Of a DNA stretch of 64,000 nucleotides, positions 18,380 through 28,280 are shown piece after piece. A program made the position numbers and the translations under genes. The stretch's first letter is position 1, and each line of letters opens with the position of its first letter. The notes under the pieces were generated by a model. It saw only the letters and a list, made by a program, of their open reading frames with translations. It was not told where the DNA came from and did not search any database. This stretch comes from Myroides odoratimimus (GTDB lineage: Bacteria > Bacteroidota > Bacteroidia > Flavobacteriales > Flavobacteriaceae). Location: contig NZ_BCMQ01000002.1 in NCBI RefSeq assembly GCF_001485415.1, positions 124,001 to 188,000 on the forward strand, given 5' to 3'.

Positions 18380-19888
18380 ATGAATTACAAAGTATTAACT
18401 TTATTAGCATGCGGTCTTTTTTCGTACTCAGTCATGGGACAGAATGAGCCTAGTACGCTTACAGAAGTAGCAAAGAAAGAAATGAGCCCAGAGGTGTATC
18501 TGGACTCTATTAAAAAGACATTCGTTAACCATGCTAGTAGTGCCTCTATAGAGAAGCGCTGGTTGAATGAGTTATTGAACCAAGATTTATTTAATGAGCT
18601 AGAGAACGAGTTAGCTGATGCAAACTTTGACGAAGGAGATGTTCGTTTTGATGAATTACCTACTGAGCTTTTAAAAGAACGTTTAAAAAGATTAAATGAG
18701 AAAACACCTTTTAATGTTGAATACAATGAAACATTAGAGCGAGTGATTAAATCATTTTTAAAGAATAGAAAACGTTCTTTTGAGAGGTTATTAGGCTTAT
18801 CAGAATACTATTTCCCGATGTTTGAGGAGCAATTAGCAAAACAAAATGTTCCTTTAGAGGTTAAGTATTTATCTATAGTAGAATCTGCACTTAATCCTGT
18901 AGCTCGTTCTAGAGTGGGAGCTACTGGTCTATGGCAATTCATGTATCCTACAGGTAAACAATATAATCTAGAAGTTACTTCTTATATAGACGATCGTATA
19001 GATCCATTAAAGTCATCTGAGGCAGCTGCTAAGTTTTTGTCAGACTTGTATGGTATGTTTGGTGATTGGGATTTAGTATTAGCATCATATAACGCTGGAC
19101 CAGGTAACGTGAGTAAAGCGATTCGTCGTTCTAATGGATATACGAATTACTGGAATATTAGACCAAATCTTCCACGTGAAACACAAAACTATTTGCCTGC
19201 ATTCTACGCTACTATGTATATTTTTGAATATGCAAAAGAGCATGGTATCACGTCTAAAAATGCACCTATAAAGGTAGTGGAGACTGATACAATAGCGATT
19301 AAGAAAACAATGTCTTTTGACCAAATCGCTAATTTATTAGATGTCTCTAAAGAAGAAATAGAGTTCTTAAACCCAACTTATAAGTTACAAGTGATTCCTT
19401 ATGATAGTGGTAAGTTGAACTTCTTAAGACTACCTATAAAGAAAATAGGTTTAATGGCCTCTAATGAAGAAAAGATGTATGCTTATGTAGATTTTTTAGA
19501 TTCTAAAAAGGAACAACCAAACTATGCTGTAGTTGCAGAATCTATAGTAGAAAGTAGCTCTGTTAATCCGCGTTATCACACGATACGCAAGGGTGAGAGT
19601 GTAGGTACTATTGCTAATAAATACGGTATTTCGGTTGCACAATTAAAGAAATTAAATAATCTAAAAGGAAATCTAATCTACCCTGGTAAGAAATTAGTAG
19701 TAGGTAAAAAAGCGGTGGCTCAAGCGTCAGGTGGTACTAAGAATAATTTCTATACTGTGCAGAGAGGAGATTCTTTATCCTCTATAAGTAAGAAGTTTGC
19801 TGGAGTGACTGTGTCTAAATTAAAGTCCTTAAATAATATGAAGGACTCAGATGACATTCGTCCAGGTATGAAGTTAAGACTTAATTAG
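18380..19888 (+). CDS. mltD: membrane-bound lytic murein transglycosylase (MltD-like) with two LysM domains
   Basis: 502 residues from the ATG at 18380, which gives a clean signal peptide (NYKVLTLLACGLFSYSVMGQ). A longer frame beginning inside pgk is rejected. The SLT domain has the catalytic Glu168 in VESALNPVARSRVGATGLWQF and SYNAGPGNV further on. Two LysM repeats follow at about 402-445 (YHTIRKGESVGTIANKYGI) and 456-502 (YTVQRGDSLSSISKKFAG). It cleaves peptidoglycan glycan strands in the periplasm. The DUF4837 lipoprotein follows after 12 bases, so the two form an operon. Confidence 0.92.
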   Translation: MNYKVLTLLACGLFSYSVMGQNEPSTLTEVAKKEMSPEVYLDSIKKTFVNHASSASIEKRWLNELLNQDLFNELENELADANFDEGDVRFDELPTELLKERLKRLNEKTPFNVEYNETLERVIKSFLKNRKRSFERLLGLSEYYFPMFEEQLAKQNVPLEVKYLSIVESALNPVARSRVGATGLWQFMYPTGKQYNLEVTSYIDDRIDPLKSSEAAAKFLSDLYGMFGDWDLVLASYNAGPGNVSKAIRRSNGYTNYWNIRPNLPRETQNYLPAFYATMYIFEYAKEHGITSKNAPIKVVETDTIAIKKTMSFDQIANLLDVSKEEIEFLNPTYKLQVIPYDSGKLNFLRLPIKKIGLMASNEEKMYAYVDFLDSKKEQPNYAVVAESIVESSSVNPRYHTIRKGESVGTIANKYGISVAQLKKLNNLKGNLIYPGKKLVVGKKAVAQASGGTKNNFYTVQRGDSLSSISKKFAGVTVSKLKSLNNMKDSDDIRPGMKLRLN

Positions 19889-19900
19889 AAGAAGATAAGA

Positions 19901-20896
19901 GTGAGGTATATTGGTTATGTATTGTTAGTATTGTTTGCACTCGTTGGGTGTAGAGACAGGTCTGCTAAGAATAGATCTAATAATCCTATGGATGAACCTC
20001 ACCAGATACTTATAGTCATTAATGATAGACTATGGTATGGTAGTGTAGGGGATAGTATAAGAGAACATCTGGCTGTACCTATAGAAGGAATTACACCACC
20101 AGAGTCTACTTTTTCTTTAGAACAGATCTCACCTAATCTATTTTCTTCACGTACGAAGAATAGAAGAAATATAATCGTCTTTTCGGATAACTATAGTAAC
20201 AATAGTTTTCTGTTTGAGAAAGATAAGTATACTGCTGGTCAGATGTACTTTACAGTAAGTGGAGATTCTAGAAAGGGACTAATAAGCGAGTTTAAGAAGA
20301 ATTCAGACTCGATTGTGAGTTCTATTTTGCGCTCTGAGTTTGATGTCGTTGCAAAGCGTATTCTTGAAGGGAAGATAGTTGATATTGATTATTTTCAAGA
20401 CAAGTTTCAAGTAAGCCTTAATTTGCCTACTACGTATAAGTTGGTTGGAAGTAATTACCACTTTGTATGGTTTAAAAAGAATATTGCTTCAGGTAATAGT
20501 AATATTCTGATTTACGATGTACCAATAGATAGAATTGAGAATACAGATGATACTATTCTAAATAACTTATTAGCAGTGAAGGATTCAGTGAATGGTAAGT
20601 ACATACATTCTATAGAAGATAATTCGTATCTAAGGCTCAATGAAGGGTTTATTCCTAATAATAAAGAGTTTGTAAGACAAGGAAGAAAGGTCTATGAGTT
20701 CACTGGAGATTGGGACATGCATAATAGCTTTATGAGTGGTCCTTATATGAGTTATGTGTTCCGTGATGAATCAGCTAGTAGGTATCTGTTTATAGAAGGG
20801 TTAGTATATAATCCAGCTATGGGTAAGAGAGGTATCTTAATGGAAGTAGAATCAATCGTCAACTCATTAAAGTTTAATGAGAGCGAAACAAATTAA
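19901..20896 (+). CDS. DUF4837 family lipoprotein
   Basis: 331 residues beginning at a GTG codon (RYIGYVLLVLFALVGC), with a lipobox ALVGC. The family is known only by its domain, DUF4837, found in Bacteroidota. Segments such as QILIVINDRLWYGSVGDSIREHL and GRKVYEFTGDWDMHNSFMSGPYMSYV fit my memory of it. It is in the envelope; function unknown. The 12-base gap after the transglycosylase gene suggests a cell-wall-related role (inference). Shared terminator at 20906-20934. Confidence 0.8.
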   Translation: MRYIGYVLLVLFALVGCRDRSAKNRSNNPMDEPHQILIVINDRLWYGSVGDSIREHLAVPIEGITPPESTFSLEQISPNLFSSRTKNRRNIIVFSDNYSNNSFLFEKDKYTAGQMYFTVSGDSRKGLISEFKKNSDSIVSSILRSEFDVVAKRILEGKIVDIDYFQDKFQVSLNLPTTYKLVGSNYHFVWFKKNIASGNSNILIYDVPIDRIENTDDTILNNLLAVKDSVNGKYIHSIEDNSYLRLNEGFIPNNKEFVRQGRKVYEFTGDWDMHNSFMSGPYMSYVFRDESASRYLFIEGLVYNPAMGKRGILMEVESIVNSLKFNESETN

Positions 20897-20905
20897 ATAG
20901 AAGTA

Positions 20906-20934
20906 AAAAGGCGTTCATCACTGAACGCCTTTTT
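20906..20934. terminator. bidirectional terminator between the DUF4837 gene and kup
   Basis: AAAAAGGCGTTCA and TGAACGCCTTTTT arms, 3-base loop, with A and T runs on either side. Confidence 0.88.
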
Positions 20935-20939
20935 ATGTT

Positions 20940-22922
20940 TTAATACCTTCTGTGTAGAGGTAATTCTTCTATAGGATTTATCACCATTGGGAATCGCTCT
21001 ACGGTTACAGCACTACTGTCAAGCCCAAAGGCCTTTTCTTCTGACAAGGCTAACTTTTTAAGCCATTCATATAGTGTAAGTATGATTGTTTCATGAGCAG
21101 GTAGCTCATTATCATAAGACAGTTCTTTCTCTATCAATACATATTCAAAGTCTGTATAGATATTGTTTTTTTGTAAAGAGGTGTATTTACTGATTACATC
21201 TACTTCTCCTGTTTCTGTTAACTCTTTGAGTACTTGTTTCATGAGTACACTGATCTTTTGGTCATTTCTAAAACCTAGATAAAAGTCAACACGGATAATA
21301 TTATCAGCACCTATCTTCTGTATTTTGTATTCTAAGTTATAAGGTTGATCACTTACATTGACATGTATAAACCAATAGTTATCTGCTCTTTTAGGTCTAC
21401 GTTGTGTGATAGAATACAATGCTTTATATTCTATTTTAGAGCATGTATTGGAGTTGGTTAGATAGATTAGATTAGAAGCAAATTTAGGAATGCTTGTATC
21501 TCCACTGATATCTAGAAGAATGTCTTTATACTGTTCTATATTGACAAACTCAGTATAGTTCTTTCTTATCTTCTTCGCTAGGTAGTTTATAATCATCGTA
21601 CCTGCTAGTAAAGACGCTATGATAACAGTAACATAACCACCATGAGTGAACTTCTGAACGTTAGCAATAAAGAATGAGACTTCTAAACTTAGGTATATTA
21701 ATTCGACTAATACGATTACAACAATATGTACACGTTTTAGGTACATATAATAACCTAGTAAGATTGTAGTCATAATCATACATAAGGTAATCGCTAGTCC
21801 ATATGCAGCTTCCATATTACCCGACTCTTCGAAGTGCAAGACTACGAATACACAGCCTAAGAATAGTAACCAGTTGATAGAAGGAATATATAGTTGACCT
21901 TTTACATTGGTTGGGAATTTTACTTTTACTTTTGGCCATAAGTTAAGTCTTATCGCTTCATTGATTAGTGTAAAGGATCCGCTTATTAGGGCTTGTGATG
22001 CGATTACAGCCGCTATTGTTGCAATGGCTATACCAAATGGTAAGAACCACTCAGGCATAACTAAAAAGAAAGGGTTTGCGGGGTTTTGATTATCTGGTGA
22101 TAGTTGTAGTAGTGTTTGGTTAGAAAAGTTGATTAAATAAGCTCCTTGTCCAAAATAACACAACACTAGCATCGCTTTTACAAATGCCCAAGTGATGCGT
22201 ATATTTTTTATCCCACAATGTCCTAGATCGCTATAAAGTGCTTCTGCACCTGTAGTACATAGAAAGACAAATCCCAATACAAAATATCCTTCTGAGTGTA
22301 TAGAAAGTAAATGAACTGCATAATAAGGATTTAAAGCCTTTAGTACTGTAAGGTTATCCATTAAGTGAAATAGACCAATTATCCCTATCATTAAGAACCA
22401 CAAAGTCATCATAGGGCCAAAGAATTTGCCAATAGCCTTGGTACCAAATTGTTGGATGACAAAGAGAATAAAGATAATCCCTATCACTATCGGAATAGTC
22501 TGTAGGTTTGGTTCATATATTCTAAGTCCTTCTATAGCTGATGATATTGAGATAGGAGGGGTGATAATACCATCGGCTAATAGTGCACTACCTCCAATAA
22601 TAGCAGGAATGATTAACCAACGTTTCTTCAACCTCTTGACTAAAGTATAGAGTGAGAATATACCTCCTTCACCATTATTATCTGCCTTTAGGGTTAGAAA
22701 AACATACTTAATGGTCGTCTGTAAGGTTAAGGTCCAAAAAACGCATGAAATAGCTCCTAAGACAATATCCTCTCGGATAATCTCTTTTCCTATGATGGCT
22801 TTCATTACATAAAGTGGGGATGTACCAATGTCTCCATAGATAATACCTAAGGTCACCAGTAGTGTTCCTAAGGTTATTTTATTCAATTGAGAACTGTGGC
22901 CATGTGATGACTGTGCTTGCAT
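20940..22922 (-). CDS. kup: KUP/HAK/KT-type low-affinity potassium transporter
   Basis: 660 residues. The N-terminal LGIIYGDIGTSPLYVMKAI signature, about twelve hydrophobic helices up to residue 450, and a cytosolic C-terminal domain are as in Kup/TrkD. GGIFSLYTLVKR and ALYSDLGHCG are further family blocks. It imports potassium with protons across the inner membrane. The gene stands alone; a GTAAC/GTTAC inverted repeat lies in its short upstream region but I see no known riboswitch. Confidence 0.95.
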   Translation of the reverse strand: MQAQSSHGHSSQLNKITLGTLLVTLGIIYGDIGTSPLYVMKAIIGKEIIREDIVLGAISCVFWTLTLQTTIKYVFLTLKADNNGEGGIFSLYTLVKRLKKRWLIIPAIIGGSALLADGIITPPISISSAIEGLRIYEPNLQTIPIVIGIIFILFVIQQFGTKAIGKFFGPMMTLWFLMIGIIGLFHLMDNLTVLKALNPYYAVHLLSIHSEGYFVLGFVFLCTTGAEALYSDLGHCGIKNIRITWAFVKAMLVLCYFGQGAYLINFSNQTLLQLSPDNQNPANPFFLVMPEWFLPFGIAIATIAAVIASQALISGSFTLINEAIRLNLWPKVKVKFPTNVKGQLYIPSINWLLFLGCVFVVLHFEESGNMEAAYGLAITLCMIMTTILLGYYMYLKRVHIVVIVLVELIYLSLEVSFFIANVQKFTHGGYVTVIIASLLAGTMIINYLAKKIRKNYTEFVNIEQYKDILLDISGDTSIPKFASNLIYLTNSNTCSKIEYKALYSITQRRPKRADNYWFIHVNVSDQPYNLEYKIQKIGADNIIRVDFYLGFRNDQKISVLMKQVLKELTETGEVDVISKYTSLQKNNIYTDFEYVLIEKELSYDNELPAHETIILTLYEWLKKLALSEEKAFGLDSSAVTVERFPMVINPIEELPLHRRY

Positions 22923-23020
22923 AAAAGTGTCGGATTTAAACTTGTAATTTGTAACGATATGGTTACTAATAAGCTAATAGTCAGAATAGGAATATATACC
23001 ACTCCATGGCTAGTCTTAGT

Positions 23021-23890
23021 TTAGTAAAGATATTTTGCTTTTAATAAAGCGATATCCACTTCTAATATTTCTGTTAGGTACTGTTCTACAGAATTATAAT
23101 ATTCTTCTATAGTATTCAATGCTTTTGCTAAGAATTGTTCTTGTACTGTGAATAGGGTTAGAAGTGTTTCGGCTTGTTGTGTTTCTAGATTAAATTGTTG
23201 TTGTATCTGTTGTATATCGAGATTGACATATTGATTAGTCAATAGGTAATCTTCTATCACTGTATGTTGATTCACGCCTAGAGCAGATAGGAGTAGAGCA
23301 GCAGCGAAGCCTGTTCTATCTTTACCTGCAGTACAGTTAAACATTAGTGGAGCCTCAGAACATTCTACCTCTCTAAAGAAAGCTTTGTATTGACTTTGGT
23401 TGTGGAGTACCAGTTGTTCATTGATATCCACTAAGAGTTTAGTAGCTAGGTTTATATCTCCCTTTTGTACGATCTGCATGACCTGATTCTTACTAAGATT
23501 ACCAGGAGTGATCGGTAGAAGTACTTCATTAGTTACTGTTTTTGGTAACAGTGTTTTCTGCTCTTCACTTTCTTCTTCACTTCTAAAGTCTACTATTGTA
23601 GTCAGCGGAAGTGAGCTAAGGTAGTTTAAATCTACGTCAGTTAGGTTACTCAATTGTCCTGAGCGGAATAAGCACCCCCATTTGACTGTTTTGTTGTCCT
23701 CTGTTTGATATCCGCCTAGATCTCTGAAGTTAGACTGACCTTCTAAAGGTAGTTGGCGCAATCTGTTATTAGCTACTTCAAGAGCTTGGTGTGTAGTATT
23801 AAGGTCTAGAGTGCTTTTGTTAGGGGTAGAGATGTGTTCTACATCACTATCTGTTTCAATTAAACAATTTCCTTTTTCTAAATTTTGCAT
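23021..23890 (-). CDS. tyrosine/serine protein phosphatase family (Y_phosphatase3-like)
   Basis: 289 residues. The N-terminal block LEGQSNFRDLGGYQTEDNKTVKWGCLFRSGQLSNLT is the typical entry to this family, and the P-loop is NCTAGKDRTG (Cys and Arg of CxxxxxR present; the usual His before Cys is Asn). It most likely removes phosphate from proteins or small phospho-compounds. It has no signal peptide, so it is probably cytosolic. The first 45 residues are low in conservation and the true start could lie further in. No operon context is evident; 250 noncoding bases separate it from rnpA. Confidence 0.85.
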   Translation of the reverse strand: MQNLEKGNCLIETDSDVEHISTPNKSTLDLNTTHQALEVANNRLRQLPLEGQSNFRDLGGYQTEDNKTVKWGCLFRSGQLSNLTDVDLNYLSSLPLTTIVDFRSEEESEEQKTLLPKTVTNEVLLPITPGNLSKNQVMQIVQKGDINLATKLLVDINEQLVLHNQSQYKAFFREVECSEAPLMFNCTAGKDRTGFAAALLLSALGVNQHTVIEDYLLTNQYVNLDIQQIQQQFNLETQQAETLLTLFTVQEQFLAKALNTIEEYYNSVEQYLTEILEVDIALLKAKYLY

Positions 23891-24141
23891 AGAGCTATCA
23901 CTATTTTAAAGCCTGAACAAACTCAGGTATATTTATAACAATGCTTTTCTGAACTCTTACATGTAAGTAGCATTAGATGCTAGATATTGTAAAAATGATC
24001 AACTCAATCAAGAATAAATAATACCTTTAAACAATAAAAAGATACTTATTTATTAGTATTTAATGATTAATAATCAGAAAACTATTAAGTTAAGTGTATT
24101 TTTAATATAGTGCAAATATAAGGGGTAAAAAAGACAAACTA

Positions 24142-24543
24142 TTAAGAGTTGTCTTCTTTTTTTTCTGTTGTAGCGTCTATGAATTTCTCGAAAAGCTTAA
24201 TCATCTTCTCGTTTACATCTTTGAATGTTAATCTATCTTTAGATTGATAGAATAGCATCATTGCATAAGGCTTATCTATATTTTCTAGTAGTAAGTGTTT
24301 ATTCTGCCTATATGCTTCGCGTAATAATCTTTTAAAATAGTTTCTATCTACCGCCTTTTTAAAATGGCGTTTAGATACAGACACTCCTACTTTTAGAGGG
24401 AGGTCTTCTTGATTAGCTATCTGTACGTATACCATTCTCAAAGGGTATTTACTCACAGTTTTGCCTGTTGTAAATAACTCTTCGATTACAGCCTTGCTTT
24501 TTAGCTTTTCCTTTTTAGGATAATTGTATTTTTTTTGTTCCAT
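24142..24543 (-). CDS. rnpA: ribonuclease P protein component
   Basis: 133 residues, basic. PKKEKLKSKAVIEELF at the start and RNYFKRLLREAYRQNK, the RNR motif that contacts RNase P RNA, near 68-84. It is the protein cofactor of tRNA 5'-end processing. rpmH is not next to it here, unlike the common rpmH-rnpA pair. A match to the -7 element is only 8 bases before the ATG, so the mRNA may be nearly leaderless. Confidence 0.93.
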   Translation of the reverse strand: MEQKKYNYPKKEKLKSKAVIEELFTTGKTVSKYPLRMVYVQIANQEDLPLKVGVSVSKRHFKKAVDRNYFKRLLREAYRQNKHLLLENIDKPYAMMLFYQSKDRLTFKDVNEKMIKLFEKFIDATTEKKEDNS

Positions 24544-24551
24544 ATAGCCTG

Positions 24552-24559
24552 CAAAGGTA
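24552..24559 (-). promoter_or_regulatory. -7 element of rnpA
   Basis: TACCTTTG on the minus strand, ending 8 bases before the ATG. Transcription would start within a few bases of the start codon. Confidence 0.45.
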
Positions 24560-24587
24560 GCAAAGGAATATGAAATATTTATAAATA

Positions 24588-24613
24588 AAATAGGCCGCTA
24601 CTGCGGCCTATTT
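24588..24613 (-). terminator. terminator of the M1 peptidase gene
   Basis: AAATAGGCCGC and GCGGCCTATTT arms with a 4-base loop, directly after the stop codon and followed by T-rich sequence on the minus strand. Confidence 0.8.
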
Positions 24614-26509
24614 CTATTTTGTATAAATACTATTTTCTTGATTTACATCAGCCATAAACTGGCTTGGGTCGATTACTATTTTCTTAATAGCACCTTTTGG
24701 TTTATTGATTGTGAACTTATATTCTGGTTGAGCCCATCCCCATCCATCTAACACTGTTCTTTCGTATTGTACGTACTGGTTAGGTTTGATCCAGTGCATT
24801 GAAGTATAAGGAATGTAGAATGTTTCTATAGAACCATCTTCGTATTCTACTAAGATATCTAGAGGCATACCCATTCTTCCCATTCTACCTAAAGTAACTA
24901 AAGTTTGGTTTTTCTGTACCTCTTCTACGAATAGGATAGAGTAGTCTATCGTGTTGTTCGTCTGTGTCCAGTCGATTAAATATTGGTCTAATACAGCACC
25001 AGATACTTTCTCAGCTACACGCTTGAAGTCATTAGGAGTAGGGTGAGTGAACTTGTATTCATTATAGTACGTTCTCAGTGTAGTCATCATATTATCCCAC
25101 CCGATTAAGTAAGCTAATTGAGTTAAGAAGATAGACCCTCTGCTGTATGCAGAAGTAGAATAAGCTCTATTGGTCAAGTAATGATCTGCATGTGTGCTTA
25201 ATGGCTCTTGCATTCCCTTAGACACTAAGCTATAGTAGCTCTTATAAGTAGATCCGAACGGGTTCACATCTTCTTGTTGGTCTTTAGGTAAGATCTTTAG
25301 CATCGCTAGGTCAGAGATAAATGAAGTAAACCCTTCATCCATCCATTCGTGTTTCGTCTCATTAGTAGCTAAAGCATGTTGGAACCAACTGTGCGCTAAC
25401 TCATGAGCTGTCACTCCTGCTAAGCTTGGGAATGATCTCTCGCCTGTGATTAGGGTACACATAGAGTATTCCATACCTCCATCACCACCTTGTATTACAG
25501 AGTATTGGTTATAAGGATAAGGACCTACATTCTCATTGAAGAATTTCATTAACTCTGCTGTTACAGGCTGTAGTTTTTTCCAGTTATCTATAATAGCAGG
25601 ATTGTTTTTATATAAGAAGTGAAGTTTCACTCCATCAGGTCCATCATACGTATCGTGTATGAAGTTAGGGTCTGCTCCCCATGTAAAGTCTAGTACATTC
25701 TCAGCTTTAAAGTGCCATGTAAGCTCTTTACCTTTTTTGATAGAATTATCATCGATACCAGCATCTTGGTATCCATATCCTACCTCATTATTATTTACGA
25801 TATTACCTGTACCACCCAAGATATAGTTTTTATCTAACGTAATTTTTACGTCGAAGTCACCCCATACACTGTGGAACTCTCTACCTAGATACTGCTCAGC
25901 ATGCCATCCTTCGAAGTCATATTCAGCGATCTTAGGGAACCATTGAGACATAGACAGTGCTACACCCTCTTTAGAGTTTCTACCAGCTCTACGGATCATT
26001 ACAGGAGCTTGTCCATCGAAGTTCATTGTGAATACAGTAGATGACTTAGGAGCGATAGGTTTTTTTAGAGTCACCTCTAGTATAGTACCTACTTCTTTCG
26101 TCTCTAAAGCCTCACCATCTTGCATCATTTTAGATACCTTTAAGTATCCTATTTCGTTGTCTTTTAGCTTTGTGATTCTACTTTCAAATACTTTTCTACC
26201 TCTCACTGTTTTAGTATCTACCATACGAGAGTCAGGATCAGCGATATTTGATAATAGCGCATCCATATCACTATTGGGTTGGAATGCGTTGTAGTAAAGG
26301 TGGAAGTATACTGCTTTTAAAGTATCAGGTGAATTGTTTGTGTAAGTTAACTTTTGAGTACCTGTGTATTGGTACTTTTTCACGTCCATCTTCACGTCCA
26401 TTTTATAGTCAACATGTTGTTGCCAATAACCTGGATTAGGGTTGTTTTGAGCGATTGCGTCTATTAGGGCAATAGAGCAGATAGCTAGAGTTAGTAATAT
26501 TTTTTTCAT
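24614..26509 (-). CDS. M1 family metallopeptidase (aminopeptidase-like)
   Basis: 631 residues from the ATG at 26509, which opens a good signal peptide (MKKILLTLAICSIALIDA). The upstream in-frame start would put nine extra residues before it. The zinc motif HELAHSWFQ is followed 18 residues later by Glu (HEWMDEGFTSF), as in M1 peptidases. The exopeptidase motif is GGMEYS rather than GAMEN. It has an N-terminal beta domain and a C-terminal region with an EYEDGSIETFYIPY block. It probably trims peptides in the periplasm or outside the cell. Transcribed toward rnpA, with its own terminator. Confidence 0.9.
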   Translation of the reverse strand: MKKILLTLAICSIALIDAIAQNNPNPGYWQQHVDYKMDVKMDVKKYQYTGTQKLTYTNNSPDTLKAVYFHLYYNAFQPNSDMDALLSNIADPDSRMVDTKTVRGRKVFESRITKLKDNEIGYLKVSKMMQDGEALETKEVGTILEVTLKKPIAPKSSTVFTMNFDGQAPVMIRRAGRNSKEGVALSMSQWFPKIAEYDFEGWHAEQYLGREFHSVWGDFDVKITLDKNYILGGTGNIVNNNEVGYGYQDAGIDDNSIKKGKELTWHFKAENVLDFTWGADPNFIHDTYDGPDGVKLHFLYKNNPAIIDNWKKLQPVTAELMKFFNENVGPYPYNQYSVIQGGDGGMEYSMCTLITGERSFPSLAGVTAHELAHSWFQHALATNETKHEWMDEGFTSFISDLAMLKILPKDQQEDVNPFGSTYKSYYSLVSKGMQEPLSTHADHYLTNRAYSTSAYSRGSIFLTQLAYLIGWDNMMTTLRTYYNEYKFTHPTPNDFKRVAEKVSGAVLDQYLIDWTQTNNTIDYSILFVEEVQKNQTLVTLGRMGRMGMPLDILVEYEDGSIETFYIPYTSMHWIKPNQYVQYERTVLDGWGWAQPEYKFTINKPKGAIKKIVIDPSQFMADVNQENSIYTK

Positions 26510-26528
26510 AATGTGTTTGAAATCAAAA

Positions 26529-26557
26529 CTCCACATATATTATGCATAAATGTGGAG
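26529..26557 (-). terminator. terminator of the S8 protease gene
   Basis: CTCCACAT and ATGTGGAG arms around a 13-base AT-rich loop. On the minus strand it is followed by TTTTGATTT. Confidence 0.65.
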
Positions 26558-26590
26558 CTTTTTATATTAAGGGTTACTTAGTTACAAGTT

Positions 26591-28204
26591 TTATTTTTTA
26601 GCTTTTGATAATTTCTCAGCTAATAATAATGCATTGTACGCATTTACAAACTTACCAGAAGTAGAGATAGATTGGAAATTTCTGATTTCTTTTTTCTCAC
26701 CTACTACTACGTCGAAGTTTACTGCTACACCTGAGTCCATGATGATTTTCTTCACTTCTCCAGCTGTAAACTCTGGGTAATAAGCTCTCACTAATGCTGC
26801 AACACCTGCTACGTTAGGAGAAGCCATAGAAGTACCTTGTAAGTACTCATAACTATTCGTTGGTACAGTAGCATAAATTTTCACTCCAGGAGCGAATACG
26901 TCTACATCATAATCACCATAGTTAGAGAAACGAGCCACCATATTTTTACCAAACTCTGGGTTAAGAGCTCCTACTACTAAGAAGTTGTTAGAGATCTCTG
27001 GTCCCATCTTTACGTTATCGTTAGGGTAGCGCTCTACACCTCCAGGGATGTTTAAGTCCATAGCATCATTACCTGCAGCTACTACGATAAGTACGTCTTT
27101 CTCTTCTGCATATTTAATAGCGTCACGTACCCACTGACTGTTTTCTTCATAGTATTTACCGAAGCTTCCGTTGATTACTTTAGCACCGTTATCTACTGCA
27201 TATCTGATACCTAATGCGATATCTTTATCATACTCATCTCCATCAGGTACAGCTCTTACAGCCATGATCTCTGCTACGTCAGATGCTACACCGTCTCCAC
27301 CTAAGTTATTACCACGAGTCTGAGCGATAATACCAGCTACGTGAGTACCATGTTTAGCCTCTTCTCTTACAGGTCCGATCACGTTGTTATCACCATAGAT
27401 TCTATCATTGATATCTGTATGATCATCACCTACTATCTTTCTACCGTCGAACTCTAAGTTTAAGTGGTGTTTCGCTTTACTTTCTACACTGTTTTTGTAA
27501 GCTTCTAACCAAGACAACTCTCTTCCACCAGCTAAGATATTATACATAACATTTTTAGAGTGGATGATTTCTTCAGTCGCGTCTAATGGAATGCTGTTTA
27601 AGTCATCCATTGTGTAGTCCTTCTTATCTAGGTATTTTGCGATACGCTCATTTGCACGCAATAACATATCTACACGTAGTTTGCTCTCTTGGTTGCTTTT
27701 TACCTCTTCGTCGTATTCCTTCACAGCTCTTTTATACTGATCAGAACCATCATCACCTCTACGGATCACACGTACCATCTCTACATTTTCGTGTACAGAC
27801 TGTCCTAAGAAGTTCCACCCGTGGATGTCATCGATGTATCCATTATTATCATCATCGATACCATTACCCGCTATTTCATTAGGGTTTGTCCAAACTTGAG
27901 TCTTTAAATCATCGTGATCAATCTCAACACCTGAATCCACAACTCCTACAATTACTTTCTTAGGTAATTTCTTTCCTTTAAGAATTTCTTCATACGCTCT
28001 GTCAACAGACATTCCAGGAACAGTATCATTAATGATGTCTAAATGACTCCATCTGCGTAATTGTTCTTCTGTAAGTTTTGTTGTTCTCTTCGGTAGATTA
28101 TCTACACCCGAGATCGGTGTATTGGTAATCGTACTCGTTGTACCACAGCTAGTTAAAGCTAATGCTAAAGCAGCTGATAGGTATAAAGGTTTAATCAATC
28201 GCAT
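26591..28204 (-). CDS. subtilisin-like (S8) serine protease lipoprotein
   Basis: 537 residues. The lipobox is LTSC (Cys20). The catalytic triad is Asp90 (VGVVDSGVEIDH), His285 (KHGTHVAG) and Ser459 (GTSMASPNVAG). About 195 residues separate Asp from His, far more than in plain subtilisins; this insert begins with a DDDNNGYIDDIHGWNF block common in Bacteroidota S8 proteases and continues with a charged helical stretch. It is presumably anchored in the outer membrane or faces the periplasm. The same-strand M1 peptidase follows, but a terminator separates them. Confidence 0.92.
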   Translation of the reverse strand: MRLIKPLYLSAALALALTSCGTTSTITNTPISGVDNLPKRTTKLTEEQLRRWSHLDIINDTVPGMSVDRAYEEILKGKKLPKKVIVGVVDSGVEIDHDDLKTQVWTNPNEIAGNGIDDDNNGYIDDIHGWNFLGQSVHENVEMVRVIRRGDDGSDQYKRAVKEYDEEVKSNQESKLRVDMLLRANERIAKYLDKKDYTMDDLNSIPLDATEEIIHSKNVMYNILAGGRELSWLEAYKNSVESKAKHHLNLEFDGRKIVGDDHTDINDRIYGDNNVIGPVREEAKHGTHVAGIIAQTRGNNLGGDGVASDVAEIMAVRAVPDGDEYDKDIALGIRYAVDNGAKVINGSFGKYYEENSQWVRDAIKYAEEKDVLIVVAAGNDAMDLNIPGGVERYPNDNVKMGPEISNNFLVVGALNPEFGKNMVARFSNYGDYDVDVFAPGVKIYATVPTNSYEYLQGTSMASPNVAGVAALVRAYYPEFTAGEVKKIIMDSGVAVNFDVVVGEKKEIRNFQSISTSGKFVNAYNALLLAEKLSKAKK

Positions 28205-28280
28205 TATAGTTAAATTTAAATTATCAATGTTATTCGTGCTAAAAATATAAATAAGTTACATCTTGAAAGTGTACTTAACA

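Noticed and set aside
19168-19183. TCTTCCACGTGAAACA, a sixth parS-like word inside the mltD-like gene
   Set aside because: One fixed base is off and it encodes the conserved LPRETQNY segment of the enzyme, so codon constraint explains it; it is also 9 kb from the others.
20940-23020. Riboswitch upstream of kup
   Set aside because: The short leader has only a 5-base inverted repeat; no c-di-AMP or other known riboswitch core was seen.
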